The notes: generated from the letters alone by a model not told the origin. A DNA stretch of 64,000 bases from Streptomyces sp. WAC 01529 (GCF_003945545.1 NZ_CP029617.1:434001-498000); one strand, 5' to 3'. Positions 32,501 through 43,307 are shown, counted from the first letter of the stretch. Numbers and translations: made by a program.

Positions 32501-35500
32501 GCTCGGGTACGTCTTCTCCGGTGCCGTCCGTGCCCTGCGGGGCCTGTTCCAGCACCAGGTGCGCGTTGGTGCCGCTGATGCCGAAGGAGGAGATACCCGC
32601 GCGCCGCGGCCGGTCGGTCTCCGGCCAGGCCTGGTTCTCGGTCAGCAGTTCCACCGCGCCCGCCGACCAGTCGACGTGCGGGGTCGGCTCGTCCACGTGC
32701 AGCGTCTTGGGCAGCACACCATTGCGCAGGGCCATCACCATCTTGATCACACCTGCGGCCCCGGAGGCCGCCATGGTGTGGCCGATGTTGGACTTCAGCG
32801 AACCCAGCCACAGGGGCCGGTCCTCCGGCCTGCCCTGACCGTAGGTGGCGAGCAGCGCCTTCGCCTCGATCGGGTCGCCGAGGGTGGTGCCGGTGCCGTG
32901 GGCCTCGACCACGTCGACCTCGTCGGGCGTGAGGCGGGCGTTGGCCAGGGCCTGGCGGATGACGCGTTCCTGCGAAGGGCCGTGCGGCGCGGTCAGACCA
33001 TTGCTCGCGCCGTCCTGGTTGACTGCTGAGCCACGGATGACGGCGAGCACGGGGTGGCCGTTGCGCCGAGCGTCCGAGAGGCGTTCCAGCAGCAGTACGC
33101 CCGCGCCCTCGCCCCAGCCGGTGCCGTCGGCGGCGGCCGCGAACGCCTTGATGCGTCCGTCCGCCGCCAGCCCGCGCTGCCTGCTCAGCTCGGTGAACAC
33201 ACCGGGCGTGGTCATCACCGACACACCGGCCGCGACCGCGAGGGTGCACTCGCCCTGCCGCAGCGCCTGCGCCGCCTGGTGCAACGCCACCAGCGACGAC
33301 GAGCACGCCGTGTCCACGGTGATCGCCGGGCCCTCAAGCCCGAGGAAATAGGCCAGCCGGCCGGAGATCACGCTGGCTATCTTGCCGGTCAGCAGCAGGC
33401 CGTCCAGCCCTTCGGCGGGCTCGTGGAGCAACGGTCCGTACTCCTGGGTCATGGCGCCGACGAACACGCCGGTCGAGCTGCCGCGCAGCGTGGTCGGGTC
33501 GATGCCGGCCCGCTCGATCGCCTCCCAGGCGACCTCGAGGAGGAGCCGCTGCTGCGGGTCCATGGCCGTCGCCTCGCGCGGGCTGATCTCGAAGAACCCG
33601 GCGTCGAACGCCGCCGGGTCGGAGAGGAATCCGGCCTCGCGGACGTAGCTCTTGCCCGACTGGTCCGGGTCGGGGTCGTACAGGCCCGCGACATCCCAGC
33701 CACGGTTCGTCGGCAGACCGGAGATCGCCTCACTGCCGGAGGCGACCAGGTCCCACAGCTCCTCGGGCGATCCCACGCCGCCGGGAAGGCGGCAGCCGAG
33801 GCCCACCACGGCCACCGGCTCGTCGAGCGCGGCAGCCGCGACCGCGGGTCCGGCGGCGGAGGCCGTCTCCCCGAGCAGCGCGCCGCGCAGATGCCGGGCG
33901 AGGGCGGCCGGCGTCGGATGGTCGAACACCGCCGTCGGCGACAGGCGCAGGCCGGTGGCGGCGTTGAGGTGGTTGCGCAGCTCGACGGAGGCCAGCGAGT
34001 CGAAGCCGAGCTGCTTGAAGGCGCTGTCCGGCCGGACCGCCTCCGGCGTCGCGTGCCCCAGGACGGTCGCGGCGTGCGCGCGCACCATCTCCGTCAGCTC
34101 GCGCTCCGCCTCGGCCACGGACATCCCGGCGAACCGCTGCCCGCCCCCGGAACCGCTCGCCGAACCGGCCGCGGCCGTACGCCGGGTGGCACGGGAACGC
34201 ACCAGGGCGCCGAGCACCGCGGGCAGCGGCCCACCGCCGCCCTGGGCGAGCCGCGCGGTGTCGAGGCGGGCGGGGACGAGCATCGGCTCGTCGAGAGCGA
34301 CGGCCGCGTCGAACAGGGCAAGCCCCTCCCGCGACCGCAGGGGCGTCAGGCCGACCCTGGCCATCCGGGCCAGGTCCGCCCGGTCGAGCTCCCCCGTCAT
34401 GTCGCTGCGCTGGTCCCACAGGCCCCAGGCCAGCGACGTGGCCGGAAGTCCCTCGGCCCTTCGGTGCGCGGCCAGGGCGTCGAGGTAGACGTTCGCCGCC
34501 GCGTAGTTGCCCTGCCCCGCGCCGCCGAGCGCGCCCATCACCGAGGAGAACAGGACGAACGCCGCCAGATCCCGGTCCCGGGTGAGCCGGTGCAGGTGCC
34601 ATGCCGCGTCCGCCTTGGGCCGCAGCACGGCGTCGAGACGCTCGGGCGTCAGCGAGGAGACCAGGCCGTCGTCCAGCACGCCCGCCAGGTGTACGACCGC
34701 GGTCAGCGGATGCTCGGCGGGTATCGCCTCCAGTACGCCGGAAAGCGCCTCGGGGTCGGCGACGTCGCACGCCACCGCCGTGGCCGACGCCCCGAGCCCG
34801 GCCAGCCGCTCCACCAGCTCCTCGGCGCCCTCGGCCCCGGGCCCACGGCGGCTGACCAGCAGCAGATGCCGCACCCCGTGTTCGGTCACCAGGTGGTGGG
34901 CGAGCAGACCGCCCAGCGTGCCGGTGCCGCCGGTGACCAGGACCGTGCCCTCGGGGTCCCACGCCGTCTGCTCCCGCGAGGGAGTCGGTGCGCCATCGGC
35001 CGCGACCCGTACGAGCCGTGGCACCAGGACCGCGCCCCCGCGCACCGCCAGCTGCGGTTCCCCGCCCGCGAGCGCGGCGGGCAGGGCTCGCAGGGAACGC
35101 TCGTCCTCGTCGATGTCGAGGAGTACGAAACGGTCCGGGTTCTCCGTCTGCGCGGTGCGCAGCAGACCCCACACCGGCGCGGAGGCGAGATCCGGCCGCT
35201 CAGCGGGGTCGGCCGCCACCGCGCCGCGCGTGATCAGCACCAGCCGGGTGTCGGCGAACCGCTCGTCGGCGAGCCATGACCGCACCAGGGAGAGCGCCTT
35301 GAGGAGTTCGGTACGAGCGGCGGCGGGGGCGTGGCCGACGTCCTCGGCGTCGGTGGTGTCTTCGGTCGGGGCGGTGGTGTCGTCGGGCAGTTGGCAGGCC
35401 AGGACGAGTTCGGGTCGGGAGTCGGTGGCGGCGAGTTCCTCGAACGCGCCGCTGAGTTCGGACAGGTCCGCGTACCGTCGCACCCGCGCGCCGTCCAGGA

Positions 35501-38500
35501 CGGCATCCAGCCCGAGTCCGTCGTCGCCCACCAGCGCCCACCGGCCGGCGGGGGTCTGCTCGGCATCCCGCACGGGCGGACTCACCGGCACCCATTCCAT
35601 GCGGAACAACGCGTCGTGGCGTCCGTCCCGCGCCCCGTCCAGCTTCGCGGGATCGACGGAACGCATCGCCAGCGACCCGACCGACGCGACCGGCGCGCCC
35701 TCGGTGTCGGCGACCTGCACCGCGAAGGCGTCGTGACCGGTCGGGGTCATCCGCACCCGCACGTTCGTGGCACCGGTCGCGTGCAACCGTACGTCGGACC
35801 ATACGAACGGCAGCCTCGGCGGCTCCGTTTCCCGCTCGGCCCCCGGGCCGACCGGGGTGAGCCCGGCGTGCAGGGCCGCGTCGAGCAGCGCGGGGTGGAT
35901 CCCGAAGGCGGTGGCCTCGGTGTGCCGCTCCTGCGCCAGCACCACCTCGGCGTACACCTCGTCCCCGTGCTTCCACATCGCCCGCACTCCCTGGAAGGCG
36001 GGGCCGTACTGATAGCCGAGGGCGGTCAGCGACGGGTAGAGCCCGTCGATGTCCACCGGTACCGCGTCCACCGGCGGCCACACCCGCGGATTCCACGCGG
36101 ACGTCGTGGGACCCCCCGAGGTGAGCGCGCCCGTGGCATGGCAGGTCCAGGGCACACCTGTCCCCTCGCCGTCGGGTCGGGAGTAGACGTGCACGGGGCG
36201 CCGTCCGGCGTCGTCGGCCTCGCCCACCTCGACCCGCAGTTGAACGCCGTCGGTCGCGGACAGGACGAGCGGCGCCCGCAGGGTGAGTTCCTCCAGGTGG
36301 TCGGCGCCCACCTCGTCGCCCGCGCGGAGCGCCATCTCGACGAAGGCCGTGCCGGGCAGCAGAACGGTGTCGGAGACCGCATGGTCGACCAGCCAGGGAT
36401 GTGTCCGCGACGACAGCCGGCCGGTCAGCACGGTGACGTCCGTCCCCGCAAGCTCCACCGCCGCCCCGAGCAGGGGATGTTCCACCGCGGCCTGTCCGGT
36501 CGCACCCGCGTCCCCCGCGGCAGCGGTCGTCTCCAGCCAGTAGTGCTGGTGTTGGAAGGGGTAGGTGGGCAGGTCCAGGTGGGTGGGCCGGGTGGCCGGG
36601 TAGAACGCGGTCCAGTCGGCGGCGGTGTTAGTGGTCGCCAGGGAGGTCAGCACGCGCTGCCAGGTGTCGTCGTCGCGGCGCAGAGTGCCGGTGACGGTGA
36701 CTTCGGCGGGGCCCGCGTGCTCCTCGGCGGTCTCCTGGAGCGGGTGGGTCAGGACAGGGTGGGGGCTCGCCTCCACGAACAGGGTGTGCCCGTCGTCCAG
36801 AAGGGAGCGGGTGGCACCCTGGAAATCGACGGGAGTGGCCAGGTTGTCGTACCAGTACCGGGCGTTCATCACCGTGGTGTCGGCCATCGGACCACCCACA
36901 TGACCCGAGACACTGGAGTAGAACGCCACCGTCGCCGCACGCGCCTCAACCGGCGCCAGCAGCTCCGCCAGCCGGTCCCGCAACGCCTCCACGTGCCAGG
37001 TATGCGAGGCGTAATCCACCGGAATCTTCCGGGCCCTGATGCCCTCCACTTCACAGTGGGCGAGCAACTCATCCAACGCATCGGCGTCACCCGCGACCAC
37101 CGTGGACGACGGCCCGTTCACCGCGGCCACCGCCACCCGGCCCGTCCACCGGACGATCAGCGCCGAGGCGTCAGAGACGGCGAGCGGCACCGAGACCATC
37201 CCGCCCCGGCCCGCGATGCCCGTGATGGCCTGAGACCGCAACGCCACCACCCGGGCAGCGTCCTCCAACGACAACACCCCAGCCACATGCGCGGCAGCGA
37301 TCTCACCCTGCGAGTGACCCACCACCGCATCCGGCACCACACCCAAGTGCTCCCACAACCGAGCCAGGGACACCATCACCGCCCACAGAGCAGGCTGCAC
37401 CACATCCACCCGCTCCAGGCTCGGAGCACCAGGCACCTGGTGGAGGACGTCAACCAGACTCCAGCCCGTGAACGGCTCAAGCGCCGCCGCACACGCCGCC
37501 ACATGCTCGGCGAACACCGGCGAGGTGCGCATCAGCTCCACACCCATGCCCACCCACTGCGAACCCTGCCCGGGGAACACGAACACCGTCTTGCCGCGCT
37601 CAGCCGCCACCGTGGCGGTGACCACACGCGGCGAAGGCTCCCCTGCGGCCAGAGCCGCCAAGCCGCCCCGGAAGTCGGCCGGTTCACGGCCGACCACCAC
37701 CGCGCGGTGGTCGAAGACGGAACGGCCGGCCACCAGCGCGTGGCCGAGCTGAGCGGGCGTCACCCGCGGCTGCTGGTCCAGGTGGTCGAGGAGACGCCGC
37801 GCCTGCTCACGCAACGCCGCATCCGACTTCGCCGACACCACCCACGGCAACGTCCCATCCGTCACCACCACCGGCTCCGGCACACCCCCACCGGTAACAC
37901 CGTCACCCTCCGGAGCCTGCTCGACGATGAGGTGAGCGTTCGTACCACTCACACCGAACGACGACACACCGGCGCGACGCGGACGGCCGGTCTCCGGCCA
38001 CGACCGGCTCTCGGTGAGGAGTTCCACGCCACCCGCGGCCCAGTCCACGTGCGAAGACGGTGCGTCCACGTGCAGCGTCTTCGGCAGCACGCCGTTGCGC
38101 AGAGCCATCACCATCTTGATGACACCGCCCACACCCGCCGCGGCCTGCGTGTGACCGACGTTCGACTTCAGCGAACCCAGCCACAACGGCCGGTCCTCCG
38201 GCCTGCCCTGACCGTAGGTGGCGAGCAGCGCCTCTGCCTCGATCGGATCGCCGAGGGTGGTCCCCGTCCCGTGGGCCTCGACGGCGTCGACGTCCTGCGC
38301 CGAGAGTCCCGCACCGGCGAGGGCCTGGCGGATCACGCGCTCCTGGGAGAGGCCGTTGGGGGCGGTCAGGCCGTTGGAGGCACCGTCCTGGTTGACGGCC
38401 GAGCCACGCACGACCGCCAGCACCTCGTGGCCGTGTCGGCGCGCGTCGGAGAGGCGTTCCAGGAGCAGCAGACCCGCGCCCTCCGCCCAGGCCGTGCCGT

Positions 38501-39293
38501 CCGCCGCCTCGGCGAACGCCTTGCACCGCCCGTCCGCCGCGAGCCCACGCTGCCTGCTGAACTCCACGAACATGCCAGGCGTGGCCATGACGGCGACGCC
38601 GCCCGCCAGGGCGAGCGAGCACTCGCCGTTGCGCAGCGCCTGGGCCGCCATGTGCATCGAGACCAGCGAGGAGGAGCAGGCGGTGTCGACCGTCACCGCG
38701 GGGCCCTCGAACCCGAAGGTGTAGGCGACACGGCCGGAGGCGACGCTCGCGGTGTTGCCGGTCAGCAGGTACCCGTCGAATCCGGCGGCGCCGTCGTGCA
38801 GGTGAGGGCCGTAATCCTGGGTCATGGCGCCGACGAACACGCCGGTCCGGCTGCCGCGCAGTGCGGCGGGGTCGATGCCCGCCCGCTCGAACGCCTCCCA
38901 GGAGGTCTCGAGGAGGAGGCGCTGCTGCGGGTCCATCGCCGTCGCCTCGCGCGGACTGATCCCGAAGAACGCGGGGTCGAACTCGGCCGCGCCGGAGAGG
39001 AATCCGCCCTTCGCGACATAGGACGTGCCGGGGCGGTCCGGGTCGGGGTCGAGGAGTTTCTCGGTGTCCCAGCCGCGGTCGGTGGGGAAGTCGCCGATGG
39101 CGTCGCCGCCTTCGCTGACGAGGCGCCAGAGGTCTTCGGGGGCGCGGACGTCTCCTGGGTAGCGGCAGGCCATGCCGACGATCGCGATGGGTTCGCGGGC
39201 GGAGTCCTCCAGCTCGCGGACCCGCTCGCGCAGGGCCTGCGCGTCGTCGACGGCGCGTCGCAAATAGGACCGGAGCTTGTCGACGTCTTTCAC
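20520..39293 (-). CDS. Type I PKS, four modules (extension modules 1-4)
   Basis: This giant protein has about 6,257 residues. I chose GTG 39293 because GGGGAGG lies just upstream; an in-frame TTG at 39308 also exists. An N-terminal docking coil is followed by four modules. Module 1 (about 33820-39200) is KS-AT-DH-KR-ACP. Module 2 (30740-33820) is KS-AT-ACP. Module 3 (25390-30740) is KS-AT-DH-KR-ACP. Module 4 (20520-25390) is KS-AT-KR-ACP. ATs 1, 3 and 4 have GHSQG and YASH (methylmalonyl); AT2 has GSSQG and VASH. KR1 and KR3 carry LDD (B-type), while KR4 has LAD and [10 protein letters not shown] (A-type). DH1 and DH3 read HAVSD and HAVHD, with Asp for the Gly of HxxxGxxxxP, but keep [13 protein letters not shown]2 has GFQSL instead of GFDSL, with Ser retained. 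All four KS domains have [10 protein letters not shown]-terminal docking segment matches the next PKS. Confidence 0.95.
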   Translation of the reverse strand: MKDVDKLRSYLRRAVDDAQALRERVRELEDSAREPIAIVGMACRYPGDVRAPEDLWRLVSEGGDAIGDFPTDRGWDTEKLLDPDPDRPGTSYVAKGGFLSGAAEFDPAFFGISPREATAMDPQQRLLLETSWEAFERAGIDPAALRGSRTGVFVGAMTQDYGPHLHDGAAGFDGYLLTGNTASVASGRVAYTFGFEGPAVTVDTACSSSLVSMHMAAQALRNGECSLALAGGVAVMATPGMFVEFSRQRGLAADGRCKAFAEAADGTAWAEGAGLLLLERLSDARRHGHEVLAVVRGSAVNQDGASNGLTAPNGLSQERVIRQALAGAGLSAQDVDAVEAHGTGTTLGDPIEAEALLATYGQGRPEDRPLWLGSLKSNVGHTQAAAGVGGVIKMVMALRNGVLPKTLHVDAPSSHVDWAAGGVELLTESRSWPETGRPRRAGVSSFGVSGTNAHLIVEQAPEGDGVTGGGVPEPVVVTDGTLPWVVSAKSDAALREQARRLLDHLDQQPRVTPAQLGHALVAGRSVFDHRAVVVGREPADFRGGLAALAAGEPSPRVVTATVAAERGKTVFVFPGQGSQWVGMGVELMRTSPVFAEHVAACAAALEPFTGWSLVDVLHQVPGAPSLERVDVVQPALWAVMVSLARLWEHLGVVPDAVVGHSQGEIAAAHVAGVLSLEDAARVVALRSQAITGIAGRGGMVSVPLAVSDASALIVRWTGRVAVAAVNGPSSTVVAGDADALDELLAHCEVEGIRARKIPVDYASHTWHVEALRDRLAELLAPVEARAATVAFYSSVSGHVGGPMADTTVMNARYWYDNLATPVDFQGATRSLLDDGHTLFVEASPHPVLTHPLQETAEEHAGPAEVTVTGTLRRDDDTWQRVLTSLATTNTAADWTAFYPATRPTHLDLPTYPFQHQHYWLETTAAAGDAGATGQAAVEHPLLGAAVELAGTDVTVLTGRLSSRTHPWLVDHAVSDTVLLPGTAFVEMALRAGDEVGADHLEELTLRAPLVLSATDGVQLRVEVGEADDAGRRPVHVYSRPDGEGTGVPWTCHATGALTSGGPTTSAWNPRVWPPVDAVPVDIDGLYPSLTALGYQYGPAFQGVRAMWKHGDEVYAEVVLAQERHTEATAFGIHPALLDAALHAGLTPVGPGAERETEPPRLPFVWSDVRLHATGATNVRVRMTPTGHDAFAVQVADTEGAPVASVGSLAMRSVDPAKLDGARDGRHDALFRMEWVPVSPPVRDAEQTPAGRWALVGDDGLGLDAVLDGARVRRYADLSELSGAFEELAATDSRPELVLACQLPDDTTAPTEDTTDAEDVGHAPAAARTELLKALSLVRSWLADERFADTRLVLITRGAVAADPAERPDLASAPVWGLLRTAQTENPDRFVLLDIDEDERSLRALPAALAGGEPQLAVRGGAVLVPRLVRVAADGAPTPSREQTAWDPEGTVLVTGGTGTLGGLLAHHLVTEHGVRHLLLVSRRGPGAEGAEELVERLAGLGASATAVACDVADPEALSGVLEAIPAEHPLTAVVHLAGVLDDGLVSSLTPERLDAVLRPKADAAWHLHRLTRDRDLAAFVLFSSVMGALGGAGQGNYAAANVYLDALAAHRRAEGLPATSLAWGLWDQRSDMTGELDRADLARMARVGLTPLRSREGLALFDAAVALDEPMLVPARLDTARLAQGGGGPLPAVLGALVRSRATRRTAAAGSASGSGGGQRFAGMSVAEAERELTEMVRAHAATVLGHATPEAVRPDSAFKQLGFDSLASVELRNHLNAATGLRLSPTAVFDHPTPAALARHLRGALLGETASAAGPAVAAAALDEPVAVVGLGCRLPGGVGSPEELWDLVASGSEAISGLPTNRGWDVAGLYDPDPDQSGKSYVREAGFLSDPAAFDAGFFEISPREATAMDPQQRLLLEVAWEAIERAGIDPTTLRGSSTGVFVGAMTQEYGPLLHEPAEGLDGLLLTGKIASVISGRLAYFLGLEGPAITVDTACSSSLVALHQAAQALRQGECTLAVAAGVSVMTTPGVFTELSRQRGLAADGRIKAFAAAADGTGWGEGAGVLLLERLSDARRNGHPVLAVIRGSAVNQDGASNGLTAPHGPSQERVIRQALANARLTPDEVDVVEAHGTGTTLGDPIEAKALLATYGQGRPEDRPLWLGSLKSNIGHTMAASGAAGVIKMVMALRNGVLPKTLHVDEPTPHVDWSAGAVELLTENQAWPETDRPRRAGISSFGISGTNAHLVLEQAPQGTDGTGEDVPEQPVVATDGPLPWVVSGKSAAALEAQAGRLGEFLATGAGADVSVADVGLSLAVSRSAFEHRAVVIGGEQADHKDALAALTTGRPSPQVVTGTQVAEPGRTVLVFPGQGSQWVGMAVELLDSSPVFAARLGECAGAVEEWVGWRVVDVLRGVEGAPSLDRIEVVQPVLFAVMVSLAELWRSCGVVPSAVVGSSQGEIAAACVAGALSLGDAARLVVVRSQLFADELVGCGAVASVALSCGEVEERLGVFGGRLSVAGVNGPRAVTVAGEVAALEEFVAALGVEGVRARVVPATVASHCGQVDRLRERLVGLLGFVRPRVGSVPLYSTVTGGVLDGSELDAGYWFENCRRPVGFEPVVRSLLGDGFRVFVESSAHPVLTLGVVDTAEDVGCEVAAVGTLRRGEGGLGRFYASLGEAWVSGVEVEWPAVFAGRGARVVDLPTYAFQHQRYWLETSGSAVNVIAAGEGATGPAAASAATGSADGVASGNRYAGLSGAEAERELLEVVCAHAATVLGHTTAEAVLPDSKFKDLGFQSLSAVELSKRLTAATGLRLSPTAVFDHPTPAAIARHLRGALLGETPSAAEPVVTTTAPDEPIAVVSIGCRLPGDVGSPEELWDLVASGSEAISGLPTDRGWDVEGLYDPDPDRPGKSYVREAGFLSGAAEFDAAFFGISPREALAMDPQQRLLLETAWEAFERAGIRPESVHGTRTGVFVGAVGLEYGPQLHEAAEGMDGLLVTGKMTSVISGRLAYFLGLEGPAITVDTACSSSLVALHQAAQALRQGECTLAVAGGVSVMATPGLFTEFSRQRGLAADGRIKAFAAAADGTGWGEGAGVLLLERLSDARRNGHPVLAVIRGSAVNQDGASNGLAAPNGPSQERVIRQALANARVQADEVDVVEAHGTGTTLGDPIEAQALLATYGQGRPEDRPLWLGSLKSNIGHLGAAAGVSSVIKMVMALRNGVLPKTLHVDEPTPHVDWSAGALELLTEERPWPEAGRPRRAGISSFGVSGTNVHLVLEQAPEGDGVTGGGVPEPVVVTDGTLPWVVSAKSDAALRDQARRLLDHLDQQPQVTPAEVGHALVAGRSVFDHRAVLIGREPADYRGALAALAAGEPSANVVTTTVAAERGKTVFVFPGQGAQWVGMGVELMANSPVFAEHVAACAAALEPFTGWSLVDVLHQVPGAPSLERVDVVQPALWAVMVSLARLWEHLGVVPDAVVGHSQGEIAAAHVAGVLSLEDAARVVALRSQAITGIAGRGGMVSVPLAVSDASALIVRGAGRVAVAAVNGPSSTVVAGDADALTELVAHCEGEGIRARRIPVDYASHTPHVEALHDQLLELLAPVEARAATVAFYSSVSGHVGGPMADTTVMNAQYWYDNLATPVDFQGATRSLLDDGHTLFVEASPHPVLTHPLQETTEEHAGPAEVTVTGTLRRDDDTWQRVLTSLATTHTAADWTAFYPATRPTHLDLPTYPFQHQHYWLLDTTTATDPHTLGLRATDHGLLGAAVTLADGDGDLFTGSLSLRSHPWLADHAVHDTPLVPGTAFVDLALHIGHTIDTPYLEDLALEAPLTLPTAGGCHLQVHVAAPGGDGRRALTVHSRSDDATPDRPWTRHATGTLGPQPSATPDTTAWAEPTAWPPTGATPLPADTLYDLIAGFGYQYGPAFQGVTAAWRQGDTLYAEVSLPAGDHSEGATDADHYGIHPALLDAALHPTVFARSEERSDEVPLLFAWSNVRLHAVGARALRVRITFSETGTVGVRLADPAGRPVAEVESLAMRPITAEQLAKAVAKGGDDHLFRLEWTPMPAVTGIEADRVAFLGADVPGALITSLPEGVAVESHPELATLLAADATLPDLVIATGLLGSSGLAEDVPGAAREAVQYALDTVQAWLAEERLADSRLVFLTRRAVAVHAESESPDPADAAAWGLIRTAQTENPGRFTVIDLADETTVPTASFLAALGGGEPQVALRDDDEQQLYVPRLVRETSRDGSAVPETARGGTVLITGGTGTLGSLFARRYAMTGQAGHLLLTSRRGPDAPGAPELAAELRELGVKVTVAACDTADRDALAALLAQIPAEHPLTVVVHSAGVLDDGIVTSLTAERVDSVFRPKVDAAWHLHELTRELDLAEFVLFSSMAGVLGTPGQGNYAAANVFLDALAQRRHADGLPATSLAWGFWEQRSDMTGHLDDADLTRAARLGIKAITAEEGLALFEAARATRGACQIPAKIVPALLRPHLETGTVPAVLQGLVRVPVRRATAATATDAAGLRDRLARLSPEEAEETLATLVRAEAALVLGHATPDTISPTQAFKDLGFDSLTAVEFRNRLNAATGLRLPAGLVFDHPTPRRLVTHLHAALAPASQAPSVTPANTVATAAASDEPIAIVAIGCRYPGGVRSADDLWSLVADESDAVAEFPTTRGWDVENLYDPDPDRPGKTYVREGGFLYDADGFDPAFFGISPREALAMDPQQRLLLEVAWETVERAGIDPTTLQATPTGVFTGVMYGDYGSRLSSVPEDLEGYLLNGSAGSVASGRVAYTFGFEGSAVTVDTACSSSLVAIHLAAQALRNGECSLALAGGVTVMATPDVFTEFSKQRGLSADGRCKAFAASADGAGWAEGVGLLLLERLSDARRHGHEVLAVVRGSAINQDGASNGLTAPNGPAQERVIRQALANARLTPDEIDTVEAHGTGTPLGDPIEAHALLATYGQGRPEDRPLWLGSLKSNVGHTQAAAGVGGVIKMVMALRNGVLPRTLHVDEPTPHVDWASGAVELLTETRSWPETGRPRRAGVSSFGVSGTNAHLIVEQAPEGEQATGGGVPEPVVVTDGTLPWVVSAKSDAALRDQARRLLDHLDQQPQVTPAEVGHALVAGRSVFDHRAVLIGREPADYRDALAALAADQPSSRVVTGTVAAERGKTVFVFPGQGSQWVGMGVELMATSPVFAEHLSACAAALEPFTGWNLIDVLSGVEGAPGFDRVDVVQPALWAVMVSLARLWEHVGVVPDAVVGHSQGEIAAAHVAGVLSLEDAARVVALRSQAITGIAGRGGMVSVPLPAAGAAELIARWTGRVAVAAVNGPSSTVVAGDADALDELLAHCEGEGIRARRIPVDYASHTWHVEALRDRLAELLAPVEARAAMVAFYSSVTGHVGGPMADTTVMNAQYWYDNLATPVDFQGATRSLLDDGHTLFVEASPHPVLTHPLQETAEEHAVGERALVTGTLRRDDDTWQRVLTSLATTQTAADWTAFYPATRPTHLDLPTYPFQHQHYWLLDSGKADTDRATGTSEDPVEAEFWDAVDREDLDALISTLGLGDAQGERDGVSTALPAVLSAMAAWRRRRLDRSALESSRYRATWKPLPGVGDGPTTPGGEGSAWLVAVPEAAAADPAVETVLDALRQRRAQVIRWDIAPADLRDRAALGRGLAALLAEEENPSRLTGVLSLAALVDEGLAAAHEPVSDGLTGTVALVQALDDAGVEARLWCLTREAVSTGNADTVTNPLQAQIWGLGRVVALERPERWGGLVDLPARLDGRAAHLLCAVLGGVDAKDGVHGEDEVAVRTSGAFGRRLTRAPLGDAPPQEWRPRGTVLVTGGAGAVGSHVCRWLARAGAPHLLLVGRRGKDTPGIAELVTELTELGTRVTVAAIDAADRDGLRKVLASLPREYPLTAVIHGAAVLADGLVESLTAKQLERVLRPKVAAATVLHELTADLELDAFVLFSSAVGGIWGSGGQGGYAAANAFLDALAQVRRTAGLPATSVAWGSWGGGGMVSGEAEERLRRLGLPPMDPDTALAALAASLGQGETQVMVAQVEWAEYAPVFTAIRPSRLLADLPDIAVPAAHSGDLAAEAPEGDLRARLKGLPDGKVDDALLETVRTHAAAVLGLSGPDAIGPERAFSLVGFDSLTSVELRNRLRRVTGLQLPSTLLFDYPTPLVAARYLREELFPQRTADGGDGDGEGDGVNGTSGANGAERAPENGEGPSLDDMGVDDLVRMAMKNDVPDETRRS
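28691..29054. repeat. Identical AT segment, copy in module 3
   Basis: These 364 bases are identical, as far as I could compare, to 37151-37514 in module 1. They lie in the methylmalonyl-type AT. The surrounding AT and KS-AT linker sequences of modules 1, 3 and 4 are also very similar. This suggests recent duplication or ongoing gene conversion among modules of the same gene. Confidence 0.75.
31177..32214. repeat. VASH-type AT cassette, copy in PKS module 2
   Basis: This is the partner of 11191-12228, at an exact offset of 19,986 bases. Similarity stops abruptly after GTCCGGCCG on the right (plus strand). It resumes in the KS-AT linker (about 32345-32480 versus 12335-12470). Codon use differs from the flanking KS and ACP in the same way as in the other copy. 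Confidence 0.88.
37151..37514. repeat. Identical AT segment, copy in module 1
   Basis: Partner of 28691-29054. The match breaks at CGAA on the right, where module 1 continues with CACCGG and module 3 with GACGGG. On the left it breaks at the GTCCACC versus GCCCCCC difference. Confidence 0.75.
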
Positions 39294-39358
39294 CAGGGCC
39301 TCCCCCAACGGTTGTTGCTTGGACGTACGGGCGGTGCTGCGGTGTCAGCGGTGCGGTC

Positions 39359-42300
39359 TCACGCGTATCCGCGGTCGATCAATTCGTACAATTCGTCGTC
39401 AGTCCGGCTCTCCGGGCTCGCTTCCCTCACCGTTTCCGGAGCATCGGGTGCCTCCGGTTCGAGACGGGCGCAGATGTGGCCCGCGAGCGCCCGCGGAGTG
39501 GGGTACGAGAACGCGACGGTGGCCGGGAGCCGCACTCCGGCCGTGGCGGTGAGCCGGTTGCGCAGACGCACCGCCATCGAGGAGTCGAAGCCCAGATCCT
39601 TGAAGGTCTCGGTGGGCCTCGCCGCGAGATCGGCGCCCGTCAGCTCCGCGTCCGCGCTGTTCAACACCGCTGCCGTTTCGGCGAAGACGAGGTCGAGGAC
39701 CGCCTGCGGAGTCAGGACCGCCTGCGGAGTCAGGTCCGCCGCCCGGGTACCGGTGGCAGCCGGCCGCTGCGTGCCCGTGCCGCTCGCCTGCGCGGAGGGC
39801 CCCGTGGCGCCGGTGTCATCGGGCGCCGTCAGCCAGTACCGCTGCCGCTGGAACGCGTAGGTCGGCAGACCGACCCGGCGCGGCCGGTCCGCGGCGTACA
39901 CCTCCGCCCAGTTCACCGGCACACCCCGCACGTGCAGTTCGGCCAGCGAGGTGACGATCTTGCGCGCGCTTCCGTCATCCTTGTGCAGGGTGCCCGCCAC
40001 CACCGGCGAGAGCGCCAGCGCGTCGGCGGTCTCCTCCATCGCCACCGCGAGCACCGGATGCGGGCTGACCTCCACGAAGACCCCGCCGCGGGTACGCATC
40101 AGGTTTTCGACCACCTCGCCGAAACGTACCGGCGAGCGCAGATTGTCGTACCAGTACGATCCGTCGAGCCTGCGCGTGTCGAGCAGTCCCCCGGTGACCG
40201 TGGAGTGGAACTCCACCGCTGTCCGCTCCGGGGAGAGATCCGCGGCGGCCTCGAGCACCCGGTCACGGATGCGCTCGACCTGGTGGGAGTGGGACGCGTA
40301 CTCGATCTTGACGCGGCGTACGCGGACACCGTCACCGGTCGCCATCGCGGCGAACTCGTCCAGTGCCGCGAGATCCCCGGAGATCACCACGGACGAAGGG
40401 CCGTTGACCGCGCCCACGCAGAGCCGCCCGGGCCACCGCCCCAGCCGCTCCTCGACCCAGGAGAGGGGCGCGGACACCGCGTTCAACCCGCCCAGACCGG
40501 CCAGGTCGGTCAGGGCCCGGCTGCGCAGGGCGACGATCCGCGCCGCGTCCTCCAGCGGAAGCGCACCCGCCACGCAGGCGGCGGCGATCTCTCCCTGCGA
40601 GTGCCCCACCACCGCGTCGGGGACCACCCCCAGCGACCGCCACACCCGGGCGAGGGAGACCATCATGGCGAAGAGCGCAGGCTGCACCACGTCGTCGCCC
40701 CGTTCCAGCGACGGTGCCGACTCCGCGCCGGTGACCACGTCCACCAGCGACCAGTCCACCCACGGCTCAAGAGCTCGCGCGCACTCGTCGATGCCGCGCG
40801 CGAAGGTCTCCGACTCCGCGTACAGCCGCCTTCCCATGCCCGTCCACTGCGACCCCTGGCCGGGGAAGACGAAGACGACCGGGCCCACCGGCCCCTCGGC
40901 CACCCCGCGCACCACCCGCGCCGAGCCGCTGCCCACCGCCACCTCCGCCAGGGCCGCCAAGGACTCCGTCCGGCCGCCGCCGAGCACCACCGCCCGGTGC
41001 TCGAACAGCGTCCGCGCCGCCACCAGCGAATGGCCCACGTCGGCCGCCGACACCGATGCGTCGGCTGCCACGAACTCCCGCAACCGCGCCGCCTGCTCCC
41101 GCAGAGCCGGTTCCGACCGCGCCGAGAGCACCCACGGCGCCACCCCGAAAGCGCTCGCGGAGGACTCCCCCGCGGTATCGGGCCCTGTCCGCTTCTCGGG
41201 AGCCTGCTCCAGGATCACGTGCGCGTGCGTGCCGCCCATTCCGAACGCCGACACCCCTGCCCGCCGCGGCCGGTCCGGCACGCCCGGCCAGGGACGAGCG
41301 GCGTCAAGGACCTCGAAGTCCTCCCGGAAGTCCGGGATGGCGGGGTTCGGGGAGCGGAAGTTCAGGCTCGGGACCAGCTGGGCGCGGTCCACACAGAGCG
41401 CCGCCTTTATGAAGCCGACGATTCCCGCGGCCGGCTCCAGGTGCCCGACATTCGTCTTCACGGAACCGATCGCCAGGGGGCGGCCGCGGCCGGTCTCCCG
41501 GAAGACCTCGCGCAGCCCGGATATCTCGGCGGGATCGCCGAGCCGGGTGCCGGTGCCGTGGGCCTCCACGTAGTCGATGTCGTCGAACGGAACGCCCGCG
41601 CGTCGCAGCGCGGCCAGCGCGGTCGCCGCCTGCGCGCCGGGGCTGGGGTCCGGCATCCGGGAGGTCGCGCCACCGCTGCCGACGCTCCAGCCGCGGACCA
41701 CCGCGTAGATGTGATCACCGTCGGCGACGGCGAGGTCCCGCCGCTTGAGCAGGACGAATCCCCCGCCCTCGCCTCGGACGAAGCCGCTGGCGCGTTCGTC
41801 GAAGGTGAAGCAGCGGCCGTCGGGCGACAGGGCGCCCAGATTGGCCATGCCGAGTCCCGCTTCCGGGTCGACGATCAGGTTCACCCCGCCCGCGATCGCC
41901 ATGTCGACCGCGCCGCCGCGTATGCGGTCGCATGCCAGCGCCAGCGCCACGAGCGACGAGGACTGGCCCGAATCCGCGCAGAAACTCATGCCGCGGACGT
42001 CGAAGAGGCTCGATATCCGGTTCGCGATCAGCGCGCCGCTCGAACCGAGCGCGGCGTAGTGGTCGTCCCGGTCGCTGCCGGACAGCGTGCGCAGCACGTC
42101 GTATCCGGAGGACGCGGCGCCGACCAGCACGTCGATCTCGCGGCCCGCGAGCGAGGTCGCCGTGATCCGGGCGTCTTCGACCGCCTCCCAGGCGAGTTCC
42201 AGCCCCAGTCGCTGTACGGGGTCCATGGCCGCCGCCTCCGCCGGACCCGTTCCGAAGAACTCCGCGTCGAACCCGTCGACGGCGTCGAAGAACGAACCCG

Positions 42301-42481
42301 CGCGGACGGTGGCGGCGTCCGGGTGGGACGCGTGCTTCGAGGGGACCGCCCGCTGCTCGGGGAACGTTCCGACGGTCGACTCCCCGTCGAGCAGGAGGCG
42401 CCAGAACTCCCCCGGCCCGGGAACGCCGGGGAAGCGGCACGACATCCCGATGACGGCGATATCGGTGGCTTCGCCACTCAT
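39359..42481 (-). CDS. Type I PKS loading module KSQ-AT-ACP
   Basis: This 1,040-residue protein is the chain-initiating module. The KS active-site segment reads CADSGQSSSLVAL: Gln replaces the catalytic Cys, as in KSQ domains that decarboxylate the extender unit to make the starter. HGTGT and TNVGH are retained. The AT has GHSQG and YASH, so a methylmalonyl unit decarboxylated to a propionyl starter is predicted. The ACP has LGFDSSMAVRL; the Ser is present, but Leu after it is replaced by Ser. An 18-bp tandem duplication (LTPQAV twice) lies in the linker before the ACP. The C-terminus TDDELYELIDRGYA is a short docking motif for the next PKS. The start follows a GGAAGGA ribosome site, and 65 bases separate the gene from the next. 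Confidence 0.93.
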   Translation of the reverse strand: MSGEATDIAVIGMSCRFPGVPGPGEFWRLLLDGESTVGTFPEQRAVPSKHASHPDAATVRAGSFFDAVDGFDAEFFGTGPAEAAAMDPVQRLGLELAWEAVEDARITATSLAGREIDVLVGAASSGYDVLRTLSGSDRDDHYAALGSSGALIANRISSLFDVRGMSFCADSGQSSSLVALALACDRIRGGAVDMAIAGGVNLIVDPEAGLGMANLGALSPDGRCFTFDERASGFVRGEGGGFVLLKRRDLAVADGDHIYAVVRGWSVGSGGATSRMPDPSPGAQAATALAALRRAGVPFDDIDYVEAHGTGTRLGDPAEISGLREVFRETGRGRPLAIGSVKTNVGHLEPAAGIVGFIKAALCVDRAQLVPSLNFRSPNPAIPDFREDFEVLDAARPWPGVPDRPRRAGVSAFGMGGTHAHVILEQAPEKRTGPDTAGESSASAFGVAPWVLSARSEPALREQAARLREFVAADASVSAADVGHSLVAARTLFEHRAVVLGGGRTESLAALAEVAVGSGSARVVRGVAEGPVGPVVFVFPGQGSQWTGMGRRLYAESETFARGIDECARALEPWVDWSLVDVVTGAESAPSLERGDDVVQPALFAMMVSLARVWRSLGVVPDAVVGHSQGEIAAACVAGALPLEDAARIVALRSRALTDLAGLGGLNAVSAPLSWVEERLGRWPGRLCVGAVNGPSSVVISGDLAALDEFAAMATGDGVRVRRVKIEYASHSHQVERIRDRVLEAAADLSPERTAVEFHSTVTGGLLDTRRLDGSYWYDNLRSPVRFGEVVENLMRTRGGVFVEVSPHPVLAVAMEETADALALSPVVAGTLHKDDGSARKIVTSLAELHVRGVPVNWAEVYAADRPRRVGLPTYAFQRQRYWLTAPDDTGATGPSAQASGTGTQRPAATGTRAADLTPQAVLTPQAVLDLVFAETAAVLNSADAELTGADLAARPTETFKDLGFDSSMAVRLRNRLTATAGVRLPATVAFSYPTPRALAGHICARLEPEAPDAPETVREASPESRTDDELYELIDRGYA
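39699..39734. repeat. 18-bp tandem duplication in the loading-module linker
   Basis: GACCGCCTGCGGAGTCAG occurs twice back to back (39699-39716 and 39717-39734). It keeps frame and duplicates the residues LTPQAV in the AT-ACP linker. It is probably a recent slippage event in an unconstrained linker. Confidence 0.85.
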
Positions 42482-42522
42482 GCGAATTCCTTCCGGTTGC
42501 CTCGGCGTACGGCGCTCAGGGG

Positions 42523-42576
42523 CCGCACCGCCTGCACCGCCCTCACTGCCTTTACTGCCTGCACTGCCTTCACCGC
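42523..42576. repeat. Six 9-bp tandem units between thioesterase-like and PKS genes
   Basis: The units are CCGCACCGC, CTGCACCGC, CCTCACTGC, CTTTACTGC, CTGCACTGC and CTTCACCGC. The array starts in the 88-base gap and runs over the TGA stop of the thioesterase-like gene at 42570-42572. Read in another minus-strand frame it would give repeating Ala-Val-Lys/Gln/Arg, so readthrough or a frameshift would add a periodic tail. Confidence 0.8.
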
Positions 42577-43307
42577 CAAGAGGTCAGCGACTTCCGCAGC
42601 TCGTCCGGTGCGTTCATGAAGTCGTGGTGGCCGCCGTCGACCACGAGGAGGTCGACCGAGTCCGCGTACGCGCGCCACCCGTCGAGCTGGTCGACGCTCA
42701 CGTCGGGGTCGTCCCGCCAGTGCAGTACGACGATGGGGCAGCCCACCGCGACCGGCTCGGTCCGCCGGTAGGCACGGGCGGCGGCGAGATCGCGGAGCAG
42801 CACGGCCATGCCCAGATCGATCATGTCCGGCCTCGGTTCGATCCCCCGGCCGCGGATGACCGACTCCAACTCGGCGCGCAGCTCGGACTCGGTCATGGTG
42901 AGCATCCGGTCGCTCGCGGCATCGTGCGGGGCCGGCTGGCCCGACACGAAGAGGCAGGCAGGCCGGGGCAGGCCCCGTTCGGCGAGCCGGACCGCGGTCT
43001 CGTAGGCGGGCAGCGCACCCGCACAGTGCCCGAAGAGGGCGAACGGCCGGTCGAGCAGGGGGCTCAGTGGTCCGATGAGGTCGGCGGCGAGGTTCTCGTA
43101 GGTGCCGTAGTGAGGTTCGGCCAGCCGGTTCTCGCGGCCGGGGAACTGCACCGGGCAGACCTGGACGTCGTCGAGTGCGGCAGGCCAGGCGCTGAAGGCC
43201 GAGGCGCCGGAGCCGGAGTAGGGGAAGCAGAAGAGCCGGGCGGGGTGGTCGGCGGAGTGCGGCCGGACGAACCACGGCGACGCGGCGGGCGGGGAGCCGG
43301 ATGTCAT
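42570..43307 (-). CDS. Thioesterase-fold protein with Cys nucleophile (possible aminoacyl shuttle)
   Basis: This 245-residue alpha/beta hydrolase resembles type II thioesterases: FPYSGSGASAFSAWP oxyanion loop, VQFPGREN, an acid in HWRDDPDVSV, and a His in VDGGHHDF. The nucleophile elbow reads GHCAG, with Cys (codon TGT) at about residue 95 instead of Ser. Cys in this position is known in SyrC and CmaE, which move aminoacyl groups between carrier proteins rather than hydrolysing them. The gene overlaps the P450 stop by ATGA, and the P450 overlaps the free PCP by GTGA, so the three are made together. A role in moving a P450-modified aminoacyl group from the free PCP to an NRPS module with a dead A domain is inferred. 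A hydrolytic editing role is not excluded. Confidence 0.85.
   Translation of the reverse strand: MTSGSPPAASPWFVRPHSADHPARLFCFPYSGSGASAFSAWPAALDDVQVCPVQFPGRENRLAEPHYGTYENLAADLIGPLSPLLDRPFALFGHCAGALPAYETAVRLAERGLPRPACLFVSGQPAPHDAASDRMLTMTESELRAELESVIRGRGIEPRPDMIDLGMAVLLRDLAAARAYRRTEPVAVGCPIVVLHWRDDPDVSVDQLDGWRAYADSVDLLVVDGGHHDFMNAPDELRKSLTSWR

Noticed and set aside
42523..42576. CRISPR array
   Set aside because: The units are 9 bp, contiguous and without spacers; it is a minisatellite.
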